This document shows positions 33,290 through 45,484 of a DNA stretch of 64,000 bases, one piece after another. This DNA is from Cryptomeria japonica. Taxonomy: Eukaryota; Streptophyta; Pinopsida; Cupressales; Cupressaceae. Position 1 is the first letter of the stretch. Each line of letters opens with the position of its first letter. The position numbers were made by a program, and so were the translations under genes. The stretch spans positions 1 through 64,000 of the forward strand of contig NW_026729314.1 in NCBI RefSeq assembly GCF_030272615.1, given 5' to 3'. A model generated the notes under the pieces. The model did not search any database. It worked only from the letters and a program-made list of their open reading frames with translations, and was not told the DNA's origin.

Positions 33290-35145
33290 GTTATATCAAC
33301 CCTACCCTAACCCCAAGATTTATCCTAGAATAGTAACTTTAATCACAACCTAAAATTAATCCTATCCATAACCTAATCTTAACCATAACTCTAATATAAC
33401 CCTAATTGAATCCTAATAACCAAACCCTAAAATTATTCCTAACCTTAATTAAACCTTATCTTGAACAACCTACACCCTAGCATAGTCTTTACCCTAAACT
33501 CAACAACTGACATTGATCCTAACCCTAATCAAACCTTTATGCTAATGTAACCCATAACTTAACCCTAACCCTAATTAAATGGTACCTTTAATCCTATTAA
33601 AAAATATTAACCCTAAACTTAAACTCAAGCTTTATTATAGAACCCTAACCCTAATAAAATGTTTTATCCTTGAAACCTAACCCTATTTGAATCATAAGAA
33701 TAACCATAACTATAATCATTAACTCTAACCTTAACCATAATACTAATCGTAACATTAAACCTTCACCCAAAACCTAACCATAATCCTAACCATTATGCAA
33801 ACCCTAACCTAACCATAGTCCAAACCCTAAACCTAAAACCTAACTCTAACCCTAATAATGATCTAAATACTAACCCTAACCATATCCATAACTATAACAC
33901 TTAATCCTAACCTTAAGTCTAAACCTAATTCTAACCTTAGGTCTAAACCTTATGCTAAACCCTAATGCTAACAATAGTTCAAATCATAAACCTTGTTGTA
34001 ACCCAAACCCTAACCTTAGCAATAATGTAAACCCTAATGATAATCCAAATAATTATAACCCAAACTATAACCCTAAGCATGATACAAACAGTAACCTAAC
34101 CATAACCTTAATAATAATCCTTACCCCAAGCCATATCCATAACTCAAACTCTAACCCTATTTGAATCCAAACACTAACTCTAACCCTAATTAAACCCTAA
34201 ATGAATTGTAATACTAACCCTACTCTTGATTGAACACTAGCCCTTTAAACCCTAATACTAATTCTAATTCAACCCCAACTCTTACCCCAAGCATTCTCTT
34301 AGAATAGTAACGCTAATTGTTGTGTAATGTTAACCCTAAACCTTATATGACCATGATTGAAACCTAACCATAACCTAACCCTAAACTTAACTCTAACCCT
34401 AATCCTAATTGAACTTTAATACTACTTTAACCCTAACACTAATGTAATTAAACTATAACACTGATTAAACTTTTGCCCTAACTATAATTGAACCCTTTTG
34501 ATAACCTAACTCTAAAATTAACCCTAACCATAATTAAACCCTATCTTGAACCAAAAATATAGCCCTAAAATAAGCTTAACCCTAAATCCAACCTAACCTT
34601 GATACATCCCTAATCTTTATGTTAACGTAATCCATAGCCCTAATTAAACCTTCATCCTAACCTTGAAAGCATGCTTTATTATAGAGCCCTAACCTTAACA
34701 CCAGGCTTTATCCTTAAACCTTGACCCTTTTTTAACCATAACACTAACCCTAAACCTAATAAGACCCTAATTTAATTGTGATATTAACCCTACTCTTAAT
34801 TGAACCCTATCCCTAACTCTAATACTAATTCTAATTGAACCTCAATCGTTACCCCAACCATTCTTCTAGAATAATAACCTTAATTATAGCCTAACCTTAA
34901 CCCTAAGCCTAACAATGATGTAAACCTTAGCCTTGAACATAATAGTAACCTTAACCTTAACCCTAGCCATAATCCTAATAGTAATCCTAAATCCTAACCC
35001 TAACCATAATTCTAAACCCAAACCAAACCCTAACCTTGATGCGAACCCTAATCGTAGCCCTAACAATGATGTAAACCTTAACTCTAACCATAATACTAAC
35101 CTTAACCCTAACCTTATTCGTAACCATAATACTGACCATTAAATA
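33290..35145. repeat. Interstitial telomere-like tract, degenerate
   Basis: About 1.85 kb of short degenerate repeats built on CCCTAA (CCTAACCCTAACC, AACCCTAAC, AATCCTAA and variants) on the plus strand. The unit is mostly the six-base AACCCT form, with some CCCTAAA seven-base units of the usual plant telomere. Decay is heavy and even, which indicates an old array away from a chromosome end. The Asn/Pro/Leu-rich frames inside are by-products. Confidence 0.85.
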
Positions 35146-35380
35146 ATGTTTTATAAGTACTATCATTAAATAAAGTCTAATATATATCTTACATTTTAGT
35201 ACATTCTTTAATCTTGCAACACATATATTTATTAAAAATAGTCTAAATGGATATATAAAATTTCATATATCTCTACATAATAATATAATAATATAATTCA
35301 ATTCAAGAAAAAGATACTATATAATTATATGTTGCATTTATTTTATGTTTTTCATGTCACATCATGCGACTGCCACTAGC

Positions 35381-35547
35381 ATATATACCTTAAATTTTAA
35401 TTTAATCTATATAAAATACATTGAGAGATATCCTTCTCGAGGCGCCTATTTGACTTTAGGGTGTAAAATTGATTAAAAATAGGTGCATCGAGAAGGATAT
35501 CTCTCGGCGTATTTTATATAGATTAAATTAAAATTTAAGGTATATAT
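35381..35547. repeat. Long inverted repeat, 71-bp arms
   Basis: Arms 35381-35451 and 35477-35547 pair at 66 of 71 positions around a 25-base loop. Of the five mismatches, three are clustered (ATT versus GCC) and two are near the loop. The outer 39 bases of each arm are perfectly complementary. A transcript from either strand would fold into a single long hairpin. No known TIR motif or target duplication could be fixed because the ends are TA-rich. Confidence 0.9.
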
Positions 35548-35599
35548 GATATTTATATTATCAATTATATTATCATTTATATTATATTTTAATTATTAT

Positions 35600-35940
35600 A
35601 TATTATAAATAGCTGGAAATAATCTTCCAAACACATAAAAGTCCAAATGCTAGTCTATTCCTATGATGGGGATCATGCCTGGAATTATCGACATGCTATT
35701 TTTTTTCAAAAAACCGTTTATATGACACTTAAAATTATTAATAAGTAATAAAAAATTATAATAGGTAATTGATATACATTATTTTACTTCGTTTATTATA
35801 AATATATTGAATTATTATATTATTGTATTTTTATTATTATATTATTAATATATGATAATAATTTTATAATATTCTTGTAAAATTAAATAAAGATTAGAAT
35901 CGTATGGATAAACATTATGATCCTTATAATATTATATTTA
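35600..35940. mobile_element. Partial hAT-like family copy with shared flank
   Basis: TTCCAAACACATAAAAGT and TATGATGGGGATCA precede the element-type end CATGCCTGGAATTATCGAC (about 35669). The same flank and end recur at 45490-45560, so a larger unit containing this element end was itself copied. Confidence 0.55.
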
Positions 35941-35942
35941 TG

Positions 35943-36196
35943 CCAAAGGCGTTCCCTATGTGAGAATTACAAGATCAATTGGATAATCCATGATTGATAT
36001 CACCTTAGAGGCTTGCAAGACAATTGAAATGTTTACAACCATTAGATGTTAAAGCAATATAAATCCCCCAAAATTTTATTTAACTTCAATTTTTGTTTAA
36101 CACAATTTCATTTGATAAAATACAATGCTTTTTTATAATTAGACACATAAATTCTTTTTTATTTTAAACTGATTTTCTTGTTAAAAGTGACTTTTT
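35943..36196. repeat. Tandem unit 1, left part, cut by LINE
   Basis: Starting TTCCCTATGTGAGAATTAC this matches 42556-42790. It continues on the far side of the LINE at 42356. The LINE therefore inserted into the first of two tandem units of about 400 bp. The left LINE target duplication is at 36183-36196. Confidence 0.8.
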
Positions 36197-36250
36197 TTTT
36201 TATATATTAAAAATCGAGGGAGAACTATACATAAAAAGAGAAAGCTGTCA

Positions 36251-39200
36251 TCACCACATGACAATAGAAATAGAAGCTAAACTAGGATGAGAGTCTGAGA
36301 TTGCTCCATAGTGTATGACCCAAAAAGAGATAAAAGGTCCAAAAAGATACAATAGGGAGAAAATAAGAGAAAAAGCTGCTATCTAGGACAGAATGCCATC
36401 AATGGCCTCCACCCATGCCGTCCACTCCTACTGTCCTTCCATCTAGACAACACTCTTATGGCTCAGGGTGTGAGATAGCATTGCCACCTGGTCATAGGAG
36501 GGCTTCCTTTTGTTTCTAACTTCATTGTTCAGCTTCTTGAGTGCCTCTTCGAAAGATGAGAGGTTGTCCATGTTGTGTCTCCATTCGTACCCATCTTTCA
36601 TTTTATAAACAAACATGGTAGCATGGCCATCTTTCAGGAATCTCAGCAGCTTATTCCTTTCAATGTTCATGGTAAGAGTAACCTGCGTAGCAATTTTAAA
36701 AAAAGTGAGTCTTCAGAAAGATTCAGTAAGGGCCCTGGTTTGAGTTTCAAACCTATCAACATTCCTAACCTTCCATATATACCAAAGGATATTAGCAGAT
36801 AAAATAAACCAAAAGAGATTAGCATCTTTTTTTAAGCCATGAATATAACCAGAGATAACTTCCATTGTGTTTGTAAGGTTAGGGATAGAAAAACCAAACA
36901 TTAACTAGATCTCCCTAGCAATAGAACAGTCAAAGAAGATATGCCTTCCAGTATGAGGGAGTTTAAAAATAGATCAAAGCTCAAAATCATCACAACTACT
37001 TTTTAAAGGGAGCCTATTCAGCAGCAACAACCATTTAAAGCACTTGAGTTTGGGCTCAATCAGACTTTTCCAAAGCCTGCTAAAGATTTTCTGCCACTCT
37101 AGATCAGAGAGGTCAGAGTACCATAACATATTAGCATGAATAATAATAGAGGAATCAAAGTTCAGCTTAGCATATATATTTTGTGCCTTAATTTTAGATA
37201 AAGGAATATCATCAATCCATTTAAATGAAAGGAAACTATGCGAGTCCACACAACACTCCTTAGGTAATCCAAGATTCGTATAGGCTCACTTAATCAAGTG
37301 ATAGGTTCTTTTTTGAGAGGGAGGGAGGTCGAATTTCAAGCTGAGTTCTTCCCATGATGGGATATTCCCATGCTCCAACAGATCAATGAAAAGCTTAATG
37401 CCTTTTTTGGCCTAGGCCTTAGCCGAGCACCCCTGTGTGAGAGCCAAAGGCTTGCCCGCATGATAAAGGTTCCACCAAATAGACCTCTCACCATGGATAA
37501 GGTCACCACTATTGGCACTAGTGTTTCCTAAGAATCCTCTAACATGTTCCCAGGCCTTCCAAATAGACCTAAACACACAGGAGCCTTGGACAGAGATAGG
37601 GAACTTACCAGCCACGAGATCGGCAAAAGGTAACTCTTTCCAGGTGTTGGCCTTCTTCGGAATGGCCCTCTCAATGTTGCTCCTGATTAGAACTTTCCAG
37701 GGCTCCTGCCCTTCCAAGGCATGAAATATCCATTTAGCCGTGAGAGCAATACCTTGGGTCCTAAGATCTTTTAAACCAAGGCCACCAAGAGTTTTCTTTG
37801 TGTGACACCACTTCCAATTAACAGCATGAAGTTTCTTATTGCCTTTACTGTCCGACTAGAGAAATCGTCTAATAGCCTTCTGAATATCAAGGATCTGATA
37901 ATTGCTAAACATCCAGGTAGAGGAATAGTAAATATTGTAAGATGAGAGGATTTTTTGGCAAACTTGAACTCTACCAGCTAGGGAGAGGAATCTATTGTTC
38001 CATTTGTTCAATTTCTTTTCAATCTTCCCTTTAACCAAGAGCCACATATCCTTCAGGGAGGGGGATATAGAGAAAGGAGCACCAAGGTATTTAACAATCT
38101 TGGATGGGCCACCCCATTGGTATTCAAAGTTCTCAAGCTAGTCCGGGGGACGCTCCTTCCAACTAAGGAAAGTTGACTTGGCCTAAGAGACCCGGGCTCC
38201 CGAAATAGAGCCAAATAGGTGAAGTTTGCGATTAAGGTGCTCTATATTAGTTTTGGTAAGTTCCATAAAGAGGGTTGTGTCATCAGCAAATTGGATGTTG
38301 ATAAGTTCATTGTTATTAGGGAGCCTAACTCCGTTAACTTTGGGGGAGAGTGAGGTATCTCTAAGGAGATAGTATATCGCATCAGAGGCAATGACAAATA
38401 GGGCAAGGGCCAGAGGGCACCCCTGTCAAATGGAGCGGGAGAGCAAAATAGGAGGTGAGAGGGAGCCAATGACATCAATCTGTGCGGAAGCATCCGGCAG
38501 AAGGACTCTAACATAGGAGCAAAATTCCCTAGGAAAGCCAAAGGATTCAAGCATTAGGAGGATAAACCCCCATTCCACCCTATCAGAGGCTTTTTCGAAG
38601 TCTAGGAGAAACATAGCAGCATCTTGCCCAGAGACCTTAGCCCAGTCCATAGTTTCCCAACTGGTGATAAGGTTTTCCAGAATATAACGACCTTTAATAA
38701 AACCAGTTTGTGTAGAGCATATGAACCTAGGAAGGATTTTTTCTAGCCTCATAGCAAGCAGTTTGGCCAAGATTTTATAGGAGACATTGAGAAGAGTGAT
38801 GGGTCTCCTGTTTTTAATGAGGGCCTTATCCCCATCCTTGGGTATGAGCTTGATAGTGCCCTTGTTCATAGAACTTCCAAGAGAGCCTTTTAGGACAGCC
38901 TCATTGTACATGTCTAGAAGGTCAGAGCAGATCCAATCACTATTAGCTTTGTAGAATTCAATAGGGATCCCATTAGGCCTCGAAGCTTAATCGTTATGGA
39001 GGGAGTTAATGGCACATTGGATTTCATTAAGGGAGAGAGGTCGCTTCAAGAGGCAGGCATCTTCCTCAAACATCCTTCTAGGGATGATGGCTTGAAATTT
39101 GATTCTAAGAGTCTTATCCACCTCAGACTCCTCAGAGGTAAATAGCTTTTGATATAAGAGAGAAAAGGCCTCTTTAATCTTATCTAGATCAGAGATCTCA

Positions 39201-40426
39201 TCATTATCAATGATGATTCTATCAATTGTTTCCCGTCTATGTTTTTGCCTAAGGAGATTAAAGAAAAACTTGGAGCCTTTGTCACCAAACTGTAGCCAGT
39301 GGGTGCGAGCCCTGATCATGGCCCCCTTGATCTTGGTTTGCTGATGTCAGCTTAGTACATCCCTAGCACTAGCCACACTAGCAGTCAGTTTAGGGTTGGA
39401 TGGGTCAGACTGGGCATCATTCTCCACCTGGGAGAGGTTGTTGCTAAGGATGCTTTCCTCAAATCTGTAATCTTTGGCTCTTTTCTGACCAATCATTTGC
39501 AGGAGTTTTTGCCAGGAGTTAATATTAAAGTTCCATCTGTCAATGTGTGAGGTGAGATCCTTGTTATTTTTATTGATCAGTCTGATAATGTTGATGGTAG
39601 AGAGCACATTCATATCTTGGAGGAGGCGAGTATTGAGAATGAACTACTTAGGCCCTAACCTATTGGCGGGGGGGGGGGGGGGGGCAGCTAATCTGATATT
39701 AGCAGAGATGGGGTAATGATCAGAAAGAGTGAAGGGGCAGACCATGACAGGATTATTATAAGTGTTAGGGGCAAATGAGAGGAGGTCCTTATTGGCATAA
39801 AGGCGGTCAAGCCTGTAGTAGATTCTGTTGGGACCTAGTTGGGAATTGCACCATGTGTTCCATAGTCCCTTGGAATCACCCTTCTTTCCAAGTAGTGGGT
39901 CAAATAGGTTTCTGACCTGTTTCATTCTATCCTAATGTGCTTTCTCAGAACCCTTCCAATAGAAGGCTGTGCCTCCCATTTTGTCCTCACCATGTTCTAC
40001 CATGTTGAAGTCACCCCCTATGATCCAGGGTATGTCGGGGAGGGAGGCAATCCAATCCTAGAGGACAATTCTTTTGTTATAGTTATTAGACGCATAGATG
40101 TTACAAATCACAAGGAGGGTATTGTTAATATTAACTGAGGCCCAAAAAACCCTGTTGCAAGGGGAGCAGCCATTAGCGGTGATGAAGTTCGCCCATCTAG
40201 GGCTAACAAGCAAACCAACTCCTCCCCTACCCTTGAGATGGCTAGAGAAAAATTTAATAAAGTCTTTCCAAATGACATTTAGATTGGTTTCCAATGTAAA
40301 ATTAATAGATTTTAGTTCCTGGAGCAACAGGAAGTCCAGATCTTTATGGGAATCTAGAAAACATTTAACAATCCTCTTTCTGTCTGGAGCCTGCAAACCT
40401 CTCACATTCCATGAGATGACTTTCAT
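36251..40426 (-). pseudogene. LINE ORF2: endonuclease-reverse transcriptase
   Basis: From ATG 40426 (MKVISWNVRGLQ) one single minus frame runs to a stop at 36251, about 1391 codons, the usual length for plant LINE ORF2. Domains: apurinic-type endonuclease (SWNVRGL; FNMVEHGED; SDHYPI near 39690), reverse transcriptase (RPITLLNVSYK; TGFIKGRYI; LDFEKASDRVEW; catalytic FADDT near 38285), then a C-terminal zinc-finger region (LNRLPLKSS...CSIAREIW, 36.9-37.0 kb). About 17 in-frame stops interrupt it, but I found no frameshift. Most stops are TAG/TGA where Trp, Gln or Arg is expected, for example *QGCP for RQGCP (38426) and FL*SDS (37856), as expected from C-to-T decay of a methylated element. Confidence 0.9.
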
Positions 40427-40444
40427 GGTAAACAGATGGGGTAT

Positions 40445-42119
40445 CTATGGACCTTCAACAGCCAAAAGGCTACTATCATAGGAAGGGGAGCCCTTGTCCT
40501 TTTTTTTAGCAAAGCTAACTTTATTTTTAGACCCCATGGGCCTTCCCCTTCTAGTAGATTTCGAGGTGCCATCTATTTGTATTTCAAGGTCATCTCCAAG
40601 TGTATCCTCCTCCAGATAGGTATTTTCTGGGAGAAGCTCTTCTAGTTCTGTAGGTGATGGAATAGCCTCTAAACAGGGCTCTTGTGGGGGGAGCATGCTA
40701 GAGGAGCAAAAACCCAAATTCCTAGCAACACTAGTGCCAGCACTGATGGCTTGAGCCATGGTAGAACATGCGGACAAGTCCTTATTGGAGCCACTACCAC
40801 TATCATTACCGAGGGTGACTTTGGTTTTCTCAGAGACGTTAGCAGAGCCAGCCCCAATAACTATACCGCCAGAGCATCCTCGGGGGGATTCAAAACTATT
40901 GATGATGCTTTTAACCTTAGAGGGAGTGTGCGGCAAGATGAGCTAGGGAGGCTTAGCGGAAGCTCCCCCCTCATTCAGGATTAATTGTTGCACATTCTTC
41001 CTTCTACGCTTTTTAGAATTCATCACTACGTGGTAGCCATCATCTGATAAGGCAGGAGAGGCGCACCAAAAGGTTGGAGAGGTGGAGCCACAATGGAGGG
41101 AGGGGGCTGGGGGTTCAAGGCGGGAGTGGGAGGCTCAAGGTGGGAGGAAGGGGCGGACTCCATCGCGGGCTGAGTGGATGGGATGGAGTGGCTGTTGGAG
41201 GCCGAGTTCGGTTTAGTAGCATCCACGGCCGAGGCATTTTTCCTCAAAATGGGGCAATTTTTCCTTACATGACCTCACATTTACAAAGGAAACATGCGTT
41301 CAAACCTCCCAGGAATTCCAGCGGGCAAGAGAACGCATCCTCTGCAATTTTAAGCTGAAGGGAATTGGGTAAATTAATCCCAGGAAGAATGGATATGAGC
41401 ACTCTGGCATCCAGATGGGGAACAAGGTGTGGGCTTTCATCCATGTGGATGAATTTACCAAGGGGTTCGAAGATTTGGGGGATGAATTTCCATAAAAAGG
41501 GCAGGATATTCTTTAGAACTACCCATCAAGGGCTCGAAAGAGCCAAGATTTCTTCAGGATTAGCTTCAGGGGACCAACTTAGGGCACGAAAAGCCATTTT
41601 CCCAACATTCTAGTATAATTTATTTAGAACCTTTGATTGCATTTCATGAGAATTAAAAAATATGATGAACAGTTCCTTTTGAATTTGTCTACAGAAGGAA
41701 AAACAAAGCCCTAATTTTAAGTTCCAATAATTATAAAACCAGTCATCCATGAATTTTTGCGGAGGGCATCTATCTATATCCACATAGGCAAAGAAAATGG
41801 TAGAATCCTTCAACCTATTTTTCTCCAAGGTAATTTCATTTGCCATGGCTTCATTCGGGGAAATGGTGAAGGGATTGAGGCCGAAGCCAGGGTCCTTACC
41901 TTGTGGATCCATTCCATCGCCATTTGCAACGGCCATGAACCTAGCGTCTTTTGTGACAGAGCTCGAGCCCCCACCAACAGCCTCACAGAATGACTTCGGC
42001 TGTAGAGGAGGTTGGGAAGATGGTGGTGAGGGTTGGGATTGAGGACCTCCATCAGTCTCTGCCTCCATTAAAGGTGGAACTGATGTACGCCCAAGAGGGG
42101 GCAGCAAGGGCAAGGGCAA
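40445..42119 (-). pseudogene. LINE ORF1: DUF4283-like protein with CCHC knuckle
   Basis: Minus-strand frame starting at MEAETDGG (about 42065) or the upstream ATG 42119. A Pro/Ser-rich start precedes an RNA-binding DUF4283-like region (KDSTIFFAYVDIDRCPP; FSFCRQIQKELFIIFF; WVVLKNILPFLWKFIP). A CCHC zinc knuckle follows near 41265 (CFLCK...GHVRKNCP) in which the first half and second half lie in different frames, a one-base shift. A Pro/Ser-rich linker and a basic patch (NSKKRRRKN) lead to the end at 40445. The protein would package LINE RNA. Several stops add to the frameshift. Confidence 0.8.
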
Positions 42120-42355
42120 TTACGTGCTTACGGAAGCAAAGAAAAACCATAAATGCAGAGTAAAGAAGGGAGAGATAATGCAAACTAGATGGAGGAGGGA
42201 GACCTCCTCCAGATCCACGCCAACACCTCGGGAAGGGTTTGCAAATGAGGTCACCAGCACACGCACAGCACCAGTCAGCCCAGTTGCATCCAGTTAGCAG
42301 ATTCGCATCCCCAGACCGCTGAAAAGTAGCAGACCCATCAAGTTTTCTTAATTTC

Positions 42356-42552
42356 AAAAGTGACTTTTTAAATAAAAGAGAATTATTTTTTGTGAATATA
42401 TATCATTTTATATATTTAATTTTATTTAATTTACTAATCATTTAAAATTTCTAATATTAAATGATTTGCATACAAAAGAGAATAAATTAGAATTGAAAGT
42501 TAGTTTTAAATCTAGACTTTTGTTTAGTTTTAAATCTAGACTTTTATCTTTT
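42356..42552. repeat. Tandem unit 1, right part
   Basis: Continuation of the unit cut by the LINE; it starts with the right target duplication. It matches 42790-42960 including ATGATTTGCATACAAAAGAG and TTAGTTTTAAATCTAGAC. Confidence 0.8.
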
Positions 42553-42960
42553 ATTCCCTATGTGAGATTTACAAGCTCAATTGGATGATCCATGGTTGAT
42601 ATCATCTTAGAGGATTGCAAGCCGACTGAAACATTTACAACCATTAGATGTTAAAGCAATATAAATCCCACAAAATTTTATTTAACTTTAATGTTTGTTT
42701 AAAAACAATTTCATTTGATAAAATACAATGCTTTTTTATAGTTAGATACATAAACTCTTTTTTATTTTAAACTGATTTTCTTGTTAAAAGTGATTTTTTA
42801 AATAAAATAGAATGATTTTTAGTGAATATATATCATTTTATATATTTAATTTTATTTAATTTACTAATCATTTAACATTTCTAATATGAAATGATTTGCA
42901 TACAAAAGAGAATAAATTAGAATTGAAAGTTAGTTTTAAATCTAGACTTTTATCTTTTAA
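42553..42960. repeat. Tandem unit 2, about 400 bp
   Basis: Complete second unit of the tandem pair, from TTCCCTATGTGAGATTTAC to AATCTAGACTTTTATC. It gives the pre-insertion structure of the LINE target and a ready comparison sequence. Confidence 0.8.
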
Positions 42961-43677
42961 CTTATTCAAAAATTATAATTAGTCATTGTTGATTTTTTTA
43001 ATAGAAATTTAATTTATTTGTATTAGATACTAATTGTTTATAAATTTTAAACATTACAATTTATTATAATTTTAAAGTTAAATGTAAGCTTAAAAAATAT
43101 TATGGTGATTTGATTAATAATTTTAGATCCAATTACTTAATCTCACATAGAAATGAAATTGTACTCAAAAGTAAATAAAATATTTATTATTAACGCTAAA
43201 TTTATAATACTCCTAACCATAACCCTTATAATACTTAATTATGTTTTAATTCTAGCCCACAGTGCACACATAACCAATTTAAAAAGATAATCATAATTAT
43301 AGTTAAGTTATTAGACACAATACAATAGATCTAATCTAAATAATGCAAGAACATAGCCTAACTAATTACATTATGCATCATTTAAGATATGATAAATCTT
43401 AAGGTTAGGATTTGCATTGTGATTCAATTAATGTTACTAATGTTTTCAATCTATTAATTATATTTTTTAGGTACATGTTTTATTAATATTTTAGATGTAA
43501 TAATTTTTTAAAAAGTAGTTTTATTTTTATTTAGTTATTTTTTAATTTAAAATATTTATTATTCATTATAAAAAAATTTAAATTATTATTTTTATTAATA
43601 TTTGATTTTTGTATATTTTGACTTTGCATTTAGTTTATTCTATTTTAATTTTAATTTTAGATTTAAATTTGAATATA
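42961..43677. other. AT-rich spacer
   Basis: Very AT-rich, with no coding frame or repeat boundary seen until the poly(T) that marks the 3' end of the next LINE. Confidence 0.45.
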
Positions 43678-45316
43678 TTTTTTTTGGTCGGTAAAATATT
43701 TATTTTATTAATAATATTTAAAAAGTCCAAAATACAAAAGATGACATCATTGGTAGTATCAAAAACCAGTTCAAACCCTACCATACTTACCTACCAACGT
43801 GCAGACATTACAAAAAAAATCTCCCGGGCTACCACAAACCCACAACAAAACTATTCAGAAAGGAACAAAGTTTTTACAAAACAAACAACTGAAAAAACTT
43901 CATGCTCGTTCACCATCCCCATCAATAGGCAGTACCTTTGCATTACTTTGTTTGTAGGAACTCCGCGTCTGATGCACGCCCCAACACCTTGGCCATGCAC
44001 ACCTCAACCCCTACCTCTACCCTATGGATGACCACCCCTCCAATAATCCGCCAACTTATACTTGAGTTGAGACCGGTCCATCATCTCCCTTGATAGTCCA
44101 GATGCCAACACTTTCTCCCAATCAATCATATAATTTCTGATAGTCTACCACCTCTCCATGATAATACACCTGCGAGTATTTCTACCCTCCATAGAAAGAA
44201 AGGATGGACATTGGGAGGGTAACCAGGAACCACCACCCAATCACTGAGAGTCGTGACAAACCCTCATCCTGGCTCTGCCAATACAAGTAGGGCATCCAAT
44301 CCCACCCTCCATTCTGGTTTCACACAAAGCTCCATTATTCTCTTCACCTCTTGGACAATACTGCACTCCAAGCCCCATGCACAAAACATGGACAAAATGT
44401 CTATATTTACGCTATACTTCATGTTTTCCAGCAAAAATTCATATCCCAAAACTTGCTTGACCTGGATGAGAAAGAAGTGGTCATCAGTAGTAAATACATT
44501 CTTCAAATGGTCATTTGTGATTTTCTCCCAAAAAGACATTTGTTGCTTACTCACTTTCATGCTAAAGTTGGCCTCCATGGAAATAGATTACCCACACACC
44601 GCTTCTCCAGGAAGTTTCCAGACCAAATCCAAGCAAACAAAAACACACACAAATAAGAAATAAACACAATATCAAACCTAAAACCTCAAAGCATGTGGGC
44701 AATAAATGTCTAAGCTCCCACAGTCTGCCACCTCAAAAAATCTCATCCTTCCCTATGTTAAGGCTATCAAAAATAAATGAAATGACCCGTACTGATGCCA
44801 CAGATCACCAAAACCAATGTCAAATAAATGGTATCAAGCTCACCCTACCAACTCAATCACCAACTTGGACAACAAGTTGGCCAAAACATTGCCTTCTATG
44901 TACACATGCAAAAGAGTGAAAGATTTGAAACCTTCTAATTTTCTTTGAATAATTTTGACCCACTTGTCAATTTTCCAATCAAGGGGACCCCATTTGCAAT
45001 TTCATTTATTACTATTTGAGAATCCCCTTCTTGATGGAATTGATCAACTTTGATCCTTTTGATAAATCAATTGCCAATGCTACTGCTTGCACCTCTACTA
45101 CATTGTTTGTTCTATTATCTAATTTATGTGAATCTATGGAAAGGATGTTTCCATCAAATTCCTTAGCAATACACACACCCCCCCCGAAGGTCTAGGATTC
45201 CCCTTCAAGGCACCATAAAAGTTACCTTCACCCAACCTTGTTCCGGTTTGATCCACTCCACATCTTCCCTATACCTCCTAGGATTAACCCTATATTTCCC
45301 ATTACCAGGCACACTT
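43678..45316 (-). mobile_element. 5'-truncated LINE
   Basis: The minus-strand 3' end reads AATAAATATTTTACCGACC followed by an A-run (T-run at 43678-43685), a typical plant LINE terminus. The only recognisable coding part is an RNase H domain at its 5' end, so the copy is truncated within ORF2. Flanks AATTTGAATATATTT and AGTTTGAAATTTATTT resemble an imperfect target duplication. It is a different LINE type from the one at 36.2 kb, which lacks this RNase H. Confidence 0.7.
44845..45230 (-). pseudogene. LINE C-terminal RNase H domain
   Basis: Minus-strand motifs NFYGALKGNPRPSGG (first strand, near 45190-45230), NNVVEVQAVALAIDL (Glu-containing helix) and GDSQIVINEIANG (Asp-containing strand), then WKIDKWVKIIQRKLEGF and HVYIEGNVLANLLSK. 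This is the RNase H domain found at the C terminus of many plant LINE ORF2 proteins. Frame changes lie between the second and third motifs and the first catalytic Asp is replaced (YGA for DGA). Confidence 0.75.
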
Positions 45317-45484
45317 AAGTTTGAAATTTATTTTTAATTATTATGTCTTTTTACGAAATTATAACTAATAATTAAAAGTTATTAGAGTTGATTGAATTTA
45401 TAATTTTTTTAATCAATCATAGTCGAAGTAGTATTTTCTTTTGAATGGAGCTATGAACCAGTGAGACCACATTTTATAAACAGC

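Larger units (their letters stand above)
36197..42355 (-). mobile_element. Near full-length L1-type LINE, 6.2 kb
   Basis: It is bounded by a perfect 14-bp duplication AAAAGTGACTTTTT (36183-36196 and 42356-42369), with the poly(A) tail appearing as a T-run at the low-coordinate end and overlapping the duplication. On the minus strand it holds ORF1 (DUF4283-like region, zinc knuckle) and ORF2 (endonuclease, reverse transcriptase, zinc-finger and C-terminal region) separated by about 18 bases. This is the standard architecture of plant L1 elements, which insert by target-primed reverse transcription. It is inactive: both ORFs carry stops and ORF1 a frameshift. Confidence 0.93.

Noticed and set aside
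33952-35142. Asn/Pro-rich ORFs (for example 33952-34164)
   Set aside because: They are frames through the degenerate CCCTAA tract; the repetitive composition produces them.
38242-38550. 102-codon minus ORF in another frame
   Set aside because: It overlaps the reverse-transcriptase region of LINE ORF2, whose conserved frame is different; shadow.
40682-42042. Several plus-strand ORFs with moderate GC
   Set aside because: They are complements of LINE ORF1 and its Pro/Ser-rich linker.
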